Assembly: GCA_945892775.1 (NCBI GenBank)
Contig: CAMDDP010000010.1
Span: 1 to 64,000, forward strand
Reading direction: 5' to 3'
Origin: Chitinophaga pinensis
GTDB taxonomy: Bacteria > Bacteroidota > Bacteroidia > Chitinophagales > UBA10324
Length of the DNA stretch: 64,000 nt
The notes below the pieces were generated by a model. That model did not search any database. It saw only the letters and a list, made by a program, of their open reading frames with translations, and was not told the DNA's origin. The translations under genes and the position numbers were made by a program. This document shows positions 46,930 through 53,942 of the stretch, in pieces; the stretch's first letter is position 1; each line of letters begins with the position of its first letter.

Positions 46930-48219
46930 ATGAAATATATACCTGCTTCCAGCTCTCTCTTTATTGAAAACCGTCAACGCTTTATAAGCAAAATGAAGCC
47001 GAACTCAATGGCTATATTTCATAGTAATGATCAAATGCCACGCAGTGGCGACCAGACTTTTTATTTTCGTCAGAATGCTGATTTGTATTGGTTGACCGGA
47101 ATTGATCAGGAAGATACAATGCTTATTTTATATCCTGATTCACCAAGACCTGAATACAGGGAAGTTTTATTATTAAGGAAAACAAACGAAGTAATCGCTG
47201 TTTGGGAAGGCCATAAATACACTATTGAGGAAGCCAAAAAAGCATCCGGAGTAAAGAATATAATATGGAATGAAGAATTTGATACCATAGTTAATGTATT
47301 AATGGTATATGCTGAAAATGTTTATCTCAATTTAAATGAAAATGACCGTGCTATAATAAAAGTACCTTATCGTGACTTGCGCTTCGCAAATGAGTTGCAA
47401 AGTCGTTATCCATTGCATAATTATGAAAGAGGTGGAAGATTAATGAATGAATTGCGCTCCATAAAATCAGAAGGAGAAATAAAACTGATTCGTGAAGCTT
47501 GTTCAATTACCGAAAAAGCTTTTCGAAGAGTAATGAAAGTGATGAAACCCGGAGTGATGGAGTATGAAATAGAAGCCGAAATTATTTCGGAGTTTGTGCG
47601 TAATCGCGCGACAGATCATGCATACTATCCGATTATCGCTAGCGGAGCAAGTGCATGTGTTTTACACTATGTAGAGAACAATAAAGAATGCAAGGATGGA
47701 GATATGATTTTGATGGATTTTGGTTGTGAGTATGCCAACTATGCTTCTGATTTAACCCGAACTATTCCTGTGAATGGCAAATTCACTCCTCGCCAGAAAG
47801 AAATGTATAATGCTGTTTTGCGGGTGATGAAGCAAGCAAAACAAATGCTCCGTCCGGGAAAAATTTTGAACGATCTGAATAACGAAGTAGGGAAAATTAT
47901 GGAAGGCGAACTCATCAAGCTCGGTTTGCTGAATGCCGATGAAGTGAAAAAGCAAAACCCTGATGCACCGCTTTATAAAAAATATTTCATGCACGGTACT
48001 TCTCACTTCATGGGATTGGATGTACACGATATAGGAAACCGCTATGGCCAAATGAAAGCCGGAATGGTTTTCACCTGCGAGCCCGGTATATATGTTCCTG
48101 AAGAAAATATTGGAATAAGAATTGAAAATGATATTCTGATTACTGACAAAGACCCGATTGATTTGATGAGTACTATTCCGATTGAAGTGGAAGAGATTGA
48201 AGATTTGATGAAGAAATAA
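46930..48219 (+). CDS. pepP: Aminopeptidase P family protein (Xaa-Pro aminopeptidase)
   Basis: 429 residues of the M24B pita-bread fold. It removes the first residue when proline is second. N-terminal domain MKYIPASSSLFIENRQRFIS; metal-binding residues appear in DFGCEYANYASDLTRT (two Asp), HGTSHFMGLDVHD (His), FTCEPGIYV (Glu) and GIRIENDI (Glu). Length and layout are those of bacterial PepP. It is divergent from the rpsL operon, with 197 bases between. Confidence 0.93.
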   Translation: MKYIPASSSLFIENRQRFISKMKPNSMAIFHSNDQMPRSGDQTFYFRQNADLYWLTGIDQEDTMLILYPDSPRPEYREVLLLRKTNEVIAVWEGHKYTIEEAKKASGVKNIIWNEEFDTIVNVLMVYAENVYLNLNENDRAIIKVPYRDLRFANELQSRYPLHNYERGGRLMNELRSIKSEGEIKLIREACSITEKAFRRVMKVMKPGVMEYEIEAEIISEFVRNRATDHAYYPIIASGASACVLHYVENNKECKDGDMILMDFGCEYANYASDLTRTIPVNGKFTPRQKEMYNAVLRVMKQAKQMLRPGKILNDLNNEVGKIMEGELIKLGLLNADEVKKQNPDAPLYKKYFMHGTSHFMGLDVHDIGNRYGQMKAGMVFTCEPGIYVPEENIGIRIENDILITDKDPIDLMSTIPIEVEEIEDLMKK

Positions 48220-48230
48220 AATTTTATAAA

Positions 48231-48398
48231 TTGACTGGAAGAATTTTCTTGCTATTTAGTTTCGTATTCATCAGTCAATTTTCTGTTGCACAGAAACAAG
48301 ACAGAAATTGGAGGTTTGCTGATTCGCTTGGAATTGATTTTAATAATCTTGCTAGCCCAACTATATTTTTTACACATTCAGCAAATAATGAAGCGTGA
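48231..48398 (+). pseudogene. N-terminal relic of a secreted T9SS/gliding-type protein
   Basis: A TTG-started frame of 55 codons reads LTGRIFLLFSFVFISQFSVAQKQ (signal peptide), then DRNWRFADSLGIDFNN and LASPTIFFTHSANNEA before TGA. The block after the signal peptide resembles the start of large Bacteroidota surface proteins that carry a gliding-motility C-terminal domain, which I recognise by eye only. The body is gone; a REP-like hairpin begins 20 bases after the stop. It is a truncated gene remnant. Confidence 0.55.
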
Positions 48399-48417
48399 GC
48401 AACAAACAAAATAGACC

Positions 48418-48513
48418 AACGCTGTCAGTCTGAGCCTGTCGAAGAATGTGTAACGCACAATCGCAAAAAAGCATTGAACCGCACTTCGACAAACTCAGTG
48501 TGACAGAGCGGTT
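48418..48513. repeat. REP-like hairpin with 22-nt imperfect inverted arms
   Basis: Arms at 48423-48444 (TGTCAGTCTGAGCCTGTCGA core) and 48484-48505 (the matching CTTCGACAAACTCAGTGTGACA type) pair with few mismatches. The outer bases (AAC-GCT and AGCGGTT) extend the stem. The TCGACA/CTCAGTGTGACA sequence is a dispersed repeat known to me from many Bacteroidota genomes, often in intergenic DNA. Base composition is richer in GC than its surroundings. Confidence 0.75.
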
Positions 48514-48600
48514 TCAAAATAAATCACCTCAGAAATATTGTTGATGTGTGAATGAAAGAAATGATAGAATATGTTTTTAATAAAAAAATAATTACTCCAT

Positions 48601-48608
48601 TAGGTTTG
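48601..48608 (+). promoter_or_regulatory. Candidate -7 element of pssA
   Basis: TAGGTTTG matches TAnnTTTG, 20 bases before the pssA ATG. No TTG stands at the expected upstream distance, so support is limited. Confidence 0.4.
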
Positions 48609-48628
48609 CAGTACTCAATTCATTTCTG

Positions 48629-49447
48629 ATGAAACTCATCAAACAAATTCCGAACATGCTCACGCTCCTAAACCTGACTTTGGGTTGCATTGGAATATTG
48701 TATGCTTTCGATGTACGATATTTTTTTATTGTTAAAGGACAGTATGGAATTTTTGATACTTATGAAATCAGTAATAGGTTATTTACAAGCTGCTTTTGTA
48801 TTCTGCTTGCTGCTGTGATTGATTTTTTAGATGGATTTGTTGCCCGTGCGCTGAATGCAAAATCAGCAATCGGAAAACAGTTGGACTCACTTGCTGATAT
48901 GGTAACTTTTGGTGTTCTTCCTTCAATAATTATTTATCAATTACTTGAGCGAAGTTATTTTAGAGAAACAATATTTGATTCTAAAGATTATTTGATTTCC
49001 AGTGGCGAATTCCTATTTACAAGTAAATTATTTTTACTTCCCGCTTTCATCATTGCGTGTGCTGCATGCTGGCGATTGGCAAAATTTAATATTGACGAAA
49101 GACAGCACGAAAGTTTTGTAGGATTACCATCGCCGGCAAATGCAATTTTCATTGCCAGCCTTCCGCTTATATATATTGGTAATGATTATGGTTTAGGAAA
49201 TCTGTTAATAAACAAGTGGATTTTATATGGCATCACTATTTTGTTTTCGTGGCTGATGGTTTCTGAACTGAAAATGTTTTCACTGAAAGTAAAATCACTC
49301 GGATGGAAAGGAAATGAGTTACGCGTGATTTTTATTTTACTATCGTTGCTCCTGATTTTTTTCATGCACTGGACCGGATTAGCGCTTTCAATAATTTCTT
49401 ACATACTACTTTCCATCATCAATTCATTTTTAGCAAAACCGGAATAG
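48629..49447 (+). CDS. pssA: CDP-diacylglycerol-serine O-phosphatidyltransferase
   Basis: Makes phosphatidylserine, precursor of phosphatidylethanolamine. 272 residues with several membrane helices and the CDP-alcohol phosphotransferase motif DGFVARALNAKSAIGKQLDS followed by LAD (D-G-x2-A-R-x8-G-x3-D-x3-D). The start MKLIKQIPNMLTLLNLTLGC is typical of PssA of Gram-negatives. A decarboxylase gene (psd) is not adjacent. Confidence 0.93.
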   Translation: MKLIKQIPNMLTLLNLTLGCIGILYAFDVRYFFIVKGQYGIFDTYEISNRLFTSCFCILLAAVIDFLDGFVARALNAKSAIGKQLDSLADMVTFGVLPSIIIYQLLERSYFRETIFDSKDYLISSGEFLFTSKLFLLPAFIIACAACWRLAKFNIDERQHESFVGLPSPANAIFIASLPLIYIGNDYGLGNLLINKWILYGITILFSWLMVSELKMFSLKVKSLGWKGNELRVIFILLSLLLIFFMHWTGLALSIISYILLSIINSFLAKPE

Positions 49448-49488
49448 CAAAAATTTAAAATTTATTTTCAAAATTTTTCAATCATAAT

Positions 49489-49737
49489 ATGATTTACACA
49501 GCAGAAATTAATGTAATGCCGCTTAAAGAATTGCTCGACCCGCAAGGCAAAGCAGTTGTATCAGGATTAAAAAATCTCGGAATCAACGAAGCGAAAGATG
49601 TTCGCATTGGCAAGCACATAACCATTCAGATAGAAGCGGAAACAGAAAAAATTGCTAATGAAAAAGTAGAAACTGCCTGCAAAAAATTATTATCTAATCA
49701 GGTGATGGAATATTATGAGTTCACCTTGCATTCGTAG
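49489..49737 (+). CDS. purS: Phosphoribosylformylglycinamidine synthase subunit PurS
   Basis: PurS bridges PurL and PurQ in the multi-subunit FGAM synthase of purine synthesis. 82 residues: YTAEINVMPLKELLDPQGKA, GINEAKDVRIGKHITIQIEA and the C-terminal NQVMEYYEFTLHS, all typical. No purL or purQ is next to it. The stop overlaps the start of the following peptidase gene by 23 bases. Confidence 0.95.
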   Translation: MIYTAEINVMPLKELLDPQGKAVVSGLKNLGINEAKDVRIGKHITIQIEAETEKIANEKVETACKKLLSNQVMEYYEFTLHS

Positions 49738-51016
49738 ATTCTCATTTTCCTTTATTTACTTTCTATTCTTTGTTGAAATATTCAACAATAGAATTTGTAA
49801 TGCGCAAGATAGTGCTTTCGCTCACAAAATAATTGATACACTCACCTCTCCTTATTTCTTTGGTAGAGGATATGTAAACAATGGCGACACCAAAGCTGCT
49901 GCTTATGTGGCTGACCGTTTTAATGAATATGGCATTAGTGCATATCATAACGGATTCTTCCAGTCGTTCATGATGGATGTAAATACTTTTCCCGGAAAGA
50001 TGATGGTGAAGTTGGATGATAAAATTTTATCAACCGGAAAAGACTACATCGTTTCAGCTGAGAGCAAGGGCAAAAAGGGAAAGTTTAAACTGGTAAAAAT
50101 TGAATCCATTGCCACTCAAAATTCAGATGGCAGTTGGCAATATGCAGTAGCTGATTTAAAAACAATTTTAGTGATTGACGATAGTACAAAAGTTGGTGGA
50201 GGATTAAAATCGTTGCTGAAGATTATTGAAGAAAAAAAATGTTTTGGCGCTGCGGGTTTCATTGAACTCAACAGTATCAAACTGACAATGGATATGTCCA
50301 TGGAAGTAAAACCTTGGATGCATTTGATTTTATTAAAAAGTACTTTCAATACAAATGCTCAAACTGTTACACTCGATATTCAAAACAAATTAGTTAAAGT
50401 GCAATCGCAGAATGTGGTCGGATACATTCAAGGTACTCGCAAACCAGATTCAATGATTGTACTCACAGCACATTACGATCATCTTGGCGGATTGGGAAAT
50501 GCAACTTACTTCCCAGGTGCAAATGACAATGCAAGTGGAATTTCGATGTTGCTTTCTCTCGCAAGATATTATTCCAACATTGATCACCGCCCGGAATACA
50601 CAATGGTGTTCATCTCATTCGGCGGTGAAGAAGTTGGTTTGATTGGGTCGCAGTTTTTTGCTGCATATCCTCTAATCAGTTTGCACAAAATTCGCTTCCT
50701 TATCAATATGGATATAATGGGAACCGGCGAAGAAGGAATTAAAGTGGTAAACGCAACAGAATATAAAAGTGATTTCGATCGCCTCGTAAAACTCAACGAC
50801 GAATTTCATTTACTGAAAAGTGTGCAGCCACGAGGCAAAGCAGCGAACAGTGATCATTATCCTTTTTCTGAAAAAGAAGTCCGGTGTTTTTTTATTTACA
50901 CACTCGGCGGCATCAGCGCTTATCACGATGTATATGACCGTGCAGAAACATTGCCATTAACTAAGTTCAACGATTTAGAAAAATTGCTGAAGTTGTATAT
51001 TGATAGTTTCCAGTAA
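49715..51016 (+). CDS. M28-family metallopeptidase (exported)
   Basis: 433 residues with a signal-anchor-like N-terminus (residues about 8-30, FSFSFIYFLFFVE) and an AQ dipeptide near 31. The zinc ligands of the M28 fold are present: AHYDHLGG, PGANDNASG, FGGEEVGLIGS, INMDIMGT and SDHYPF. It probably acts as an aminopeptidase in the periplasm or at the outer surface. The start overlaps purS by 23 bases, so translation may be coupled. Confidence 0.85.
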   Translation: MSSPCIRRFSFSFIYFLFFVEIFNNRICNAQDSAFAHKIIDTLTSPYFFGRGYVNNGDTKAAAYVADRFNEYGISAYHNGFFQSFMMDVNTFPGKMMVKLDDKILSTGKDYIVSAESKGKKGKFKLVKIESIATQNSDGSWQYAVADLKTILVIDDSTKVGGGLKSLLKIIEEKKCFGAAGFIELNSIKLTMDMSMEVKPWMHLILLKSTFNTNAQTVTLDIQNKLVKVQSQNVVGYIQGTRKPDSMIVLTAHYDHLGGLGNATYFPGANDNASGISMLLSLARYYSNIDHRPEYTMVFISFGGEEVGLIGSQFFAAYPLISLHKIRFLINMDIMGTGEEGIKVVNATEYKSDFDRLVKLNDEFHLLKSVQPRGKAANSDHYPFSEKEVRCFFIYTLGGISAYHDVYDRAETLPLTKFNDLEKLLKLYIDSFQ

Positions 51017-51083
51017 AAAGTTTTTAGCTGATTAAAATCTAATTGCTAATCGGATCAAAAAAAACAAATTTTCAAATAAATTA

Positions 51084-51701
51084 TCAAACCTTTTTTATTT
51101 CAGCAATTGGTGAAAATAAATAAACCAATTCGGTAGAAAGATTAACGCACATATAACGCTTCCGTAATTTTTTTCCTTTGCGATAGGCTTTTCCATCCAA
51201 TGTAACGAATTCACTCCCCTCCATAATATCTTCTAAGTGAAGTGTTGGGTTTTTGTTGTAACGCGCCAAAGCCTTTGTTAAATCGATATCGGCACATGAA
51301 CTTGCAGCAGGATTCAATAAATATTTTTCTAATGCCGTTAAAACATCCTCAGGAAAAATTTGCTTAATTAAAAATGGTTTCATCAAATCCTTAAAATTAT
51401 TCTTCCATTCCAAACCATGAGAAGCAACACTGCCCTGATATTTCAACCAAACAATTAAATGCGCGATCTCATGAACCAAAGTTAAAGTGAAGGCAAAAGG
51501 ATTTAAATTTCCGTTAACCGTAATCATATGCCCCCTCGAAGGAACCGGACAACGATAATCGCCCATTACAGTTTTTCTGTTAGGAGTAACAATAACTTTT
51601 ATTTTATATTCATCAATCCAATGCACAAGAAATGCTAAGGATTGAAATGGAACAAACGCAGAAAGACCTCTCGAAATTTTTTGCTTTGCTTCTGAATTCA
51701 T
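51084..51701 (-). CDS. SprT-like zinc metalloprotease-fold protein
   Basis: About 205 residues from the ATG at 51701, which overlaps the preceding stop codon (TGATG). The SprT-type zinc motif is LVHEIAHLIVW, with HExxH. A third ligand probably follows near SHGLEWKNNF. The C-terminal half (CADIDLTKALARYNKNP) is less clear. SprT-like proteins resemble the proteolytic part of SPRTN; bacterial function is little known. It ends the minus-strand cluster that begins at the M23 peptidase. Confidence 0.78.
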   Translation of the reverse strand: MNSEAKQKISRGLSAFVPFQSLAFLVHWIDEYKIKVIVTPNRKTVMGDYRCPVPSRGHMITVNGNLNPFAFTLTLVHEIAHLIVWLKYQGSVASHGLEWKNNFKDLMKPFLIKQIFPEDVLTALEKYLLNPAASSCADIDLTKALARYNKNPTLHLEDIMEGSEFVTLDGKAYRKGKKLRKRYMCVNLSTELVYLFSPIAEIKKV

Positions 51702-52099
51702 CACTCAGCTTTCCTATTCACTTTTTTTGTGAGCTTCGTCATTTCAATAACTTCCAAAATTGTATAACAACTATAATCAATAAAAAAAGGAATAATAAAA
51801 TATGGTTTCCCTGGTTTAAAAACAAATGCATAGGCAACAACAAATACCAAACTCAATAATAATTTCACAGTCATACTTCCAGTTACGGCCGTTATAAATT
51901 TATAATTATTGTCACTCAAAATTCCTTTTGAAGCCCACCAGAATAAAACAGGACTGAGCAGGGCATAAAAAATAAAAATGGCAATAGTAAAATTTTGATA
52001 CGGCTGCATTTTTTCCAATTGCGAAACAGCAACAGAAAAAATAGTCATCATGAAAGTGACAACAAAATATTTTCTCCAATATGATTTTAATAAGTTCAA
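51701..52099 (-). CDS. Membrane protein, ATP synthase subunit I-like
   Basis: 132 residues with four hydrophobic helices (YFVVTFMMTIFSVAV, FTIAIFIFYALLSPVLFW, VKLLLSLVFVVAYAFVF, YFIIPFFIDYSCYTIL) and charged ends. It starts inside the atpZ stop (4-base overlap). In many Bacteroidota the same position, between atpZ and atpB, is taken by an AtpI-like membrane protein that helps assemble the c-ring. The role here is inferred from position; no atp operon follows. Confidence 0.55.
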   Translation of the reverse strand: MNLLKSYWRKYFVVTFMMTIFSVAVSQLEKMQPYQNFTIAIFIFYALLSPVLFWWASKGILSDNNYKFITAVTGSMTVKLLLSLVFVVAYAFVFKPGKPYFIIPFFIDYSCYTILEVIEMTKLTKKVNRKAE

Positions 52100-52335
52100 G
52101 GTTTTGAAACTTCTTTTATAACAATGTACAAACCTAATAAAACACCGCCAAACGAAAACAATGTTTTAAATACTGGCAACTGAAAATTAAGAAAATAGTC
52201 GACAAAATACCCAACTGCAAATCCAATTATCACAGTGGCAATCAATTGAAATCCTACACTAGAATATTTTGCGTAAACAGAAGCATCAGACTGCTTCTTT
52301 TCTGAGTTCTTGTGTCTGGGGATTATTTTTTTCAC
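52096..52335 (-). CDS. atpZ: AtpZ/AtpI-type F0F1 ATP synthase accessory protein
   Basis: 79 residues: a basic N-terminus, YAKYSSVGFQLIATVIIG, then GYFVDYF, a second helix (FGGVLLGLYIVIKEV). The pair of helices and GxxxDxxL-like loop match AtpZ. Its start overlaps the bactofilin gene by 50 bases, and no later ATG is available. The structural ATP synthase genes are not in this window. Confidence 0.75.
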   Translation of the reverse strand: MKKIIPRHKNSEKKQSDASVYAKYSSVGFQLIATVIIGFAVGYFVDYFLNFQLPVFKTLFSFGGVLLGLYIVIKEVSKP

Positions 52336-52735
52336 TCGGCTTTATTTCTTTCACTCCCATGCGGCAACTACCATTGAATTTCGCTCCAGCTTCCACAACA
52401 AGTTTTCCAGTAGTAATATTCCCTTCAATGTAAGCCGATGATTTTAAAAAAAGCAATTCATCAACTTCCACTGTCCCGAAAATTTTTCCACTGATATCGG
52501 CATTGTCACAAATAACATCGCCATCAACTGACCCGCTAATACCAATTACAATTTTCGCTTTTGAGGTAACAGAACCTTTCACCATACCATCAATTCGAAT
52601 ATCGCCATCGCAAATAATTTCACCTTGAATAGAGGTTCCTTGGCCAATGATATTTACGGAATTAGAATTTACAGAAGAAGAATTCATTTGTTGAGCTTTG
52701 ATTGAATTGCCTTCTTGTGATGATTTATTAAACAT
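52286..52735 (-). CDS. Bactofilin family polymer-forming cytoskeletal protein
   Basis: 149 residues forming the right-handed beta-helix of bactofilins (GQGTSIQGEIICDGDIRIDG, KAKIVIGISGSVDGDVICDN, GKIFGTVEVDELLFL). Bactofilins polymerise without nucleotide and often recruit cell-wall enzymes. The preceding gene, 10 bases away, encodes an M23 peptidase, a common partner. The N-terminus is serine/asparagine-rich. Confidence 0.9.
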   Translation of the reverse strand: MFNKSSQEGNSIKAQQMNSSSVNSNSVNIIGQGTSIQGEIICDGDIRIDGMVKGSVTSKAKIVIGISGSVDGDVICDNADISGKIFGTVEVDELLFLKSSAYIEGNITTGKLVVEAGAKFNGSCRMGVKEIKPSEKNNPQTQELRKEAV

Positions 52736-52745
52736 GATTTTATTT

Positions 52746-53645
52746 TTAATTGAACAATATGTAATCCTGTGGATTTAATGGCACCCCTTTGTACCATAAT
52801 TCAAAGTGAAGATGAGCTCCTGAAGTTTGTTCGCCACTATTTCCAATCACTGCAATTACATCCCCAGCTTTCACATAGGCTCCTTCTTTTTTCAACAACA
52901 CTGAATTATGCTTGTACAAAGATATTAAATTGTTTGAATGTTGAACAGCAATTACATATCCAGTTTCAGTTGTCCAACTTGAAAGCACAACTACCCCATC
53001 TAATGTTGCTTTGATTGCTTCATTTTCAGGGGCAACAATGTCAACACCATAATGCTCTTCCCTGGGAGAAAACTGCGAGGTAATGAACCCTTTCACGGGT
53101 TGAAAAAAGTGGAATTCAGCAATAGAACTAAATTTTTTTCCAATTTGGTCTTTTGCCAAATCAAGGTTAAGCATAAAACTACTTTCATTCTCTACACTTT
53201 CACGCAGTTTCAATTCTACGGGTGAAATCTTTTTTAAATCGATACTATCAAATTGGTGAACATTATCTCCATCAATCATTGGTGTATCAATTTTAACAAT
53301 CGGCTCACCATTATTAATAATGTTTTCAAGGTTAGCAACATAAAGGTCGTGCGCTTTCACTGCCATTTCCATACTGTCAGTTTTTATTCGCAAATTAATT
53401 AACTCACGTCTATTGCTTGAGCTTTCATACCCTGGTATATATTCTTTGAGTGGAGTAAATACAATGGCTGATGTAATAAAAGATACAACAATAACCATAA
53501 CGGTGCTAAGTAAAATATAAACATTCAAACGCGACAAACGAAAAGAAGAAACCTCTTCAAATGTTTCGTCATTCATAATTACCAAGCGGTACTTATTTGC
53601 CAATTTTTTTATAACCCGCTGTAAAGGATTCTTATGCTCTTCCAT
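52746..53645 (-). CDS. M23-family peptidoglycan DD-metallopeptidase
   Basis: 299 residues. A cytoplasmic basic segment (LQRVIKKLANKYRL), one membrane helix (VYILLSTVMVIVVSFITSAI), a coiled-coil region (LINLRIKTDSMEMAVKAHDL), then the LytM domain: PVKGFITSQFSPREEHYGVD (zinc ligands H and D), and GEQTSGAHLHFELWYKG (HxH). It cuts cross-linked peptides of the cell wall. Operon with bactofilin suggests a wall-shaping pair. Confidence 0.9.
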   Translation of the reverse strand: MEEHKNPLQRVIKKLANKYRLVIMNDETFEEVSSFRLSRLNVYILLSTVMVIVVSFITSAIVFTPLKEYIPGYESSSNRRELINLRIKTDSMEMAVKAHDLYVANLENIINNGEPIVKIDTPMIDGDNVHQFDSIDLKKISPVELKLRESVENESSFMLNLDLAKDQIGKKFSSIAEFHFFQPVKGFITSQFSPREEHYGVDIVAPENEAIKATLDGVVVLSSWTTETGYVIAVQHSNNLISLYKHNSVLLKKEGAYVKAGDVIAVIGNSGEQTSGAHLHFELWYKGVPLNPQDYILFN

Positions 53646-53942
53646 CTGCCTAAAGCTGTCTGTTTAATTTATTTATCGCACAATTTAACCTTATAATAAT
53701 CATACTAGAAAAATTATCGGGGGAAAAAATAGTTGTAATTTCAAGAAGAAAAAAATTTTGAGTCAATAGAGCATTACAATCCCTTTCGCACCTCAACTAT
53801 TTATCCAAACATTTTTCATCTCAACACCACCCTGTTAGATTTTTTTGTAGGTGCATTAACCTGGCTTTCTATATTTGTTTAGGGAGTTCGTACTATTTTT
53901 AAAAGCTAATCGTTTTCCCCACATGGAAAAATCTTTTATCAA
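53646..53942. other. Divergent gap between the M23 and SprE-like genes
   Basis: No coding frame or hairpin of note. On the plus strand TATATTTG (53870-53877) matches the -7 consensus TAnnTTTG, 66 bases before the SprE-like start, but no TTG is well placed upstream. Confidence 0.4.

Noticed and set aside
48418-48513. CRISPR or transposon end suggested by the hairpin repeat
   Set aside because: Only a single pair of inverted arms is present, with no spacers, no transposase and no target duplication.
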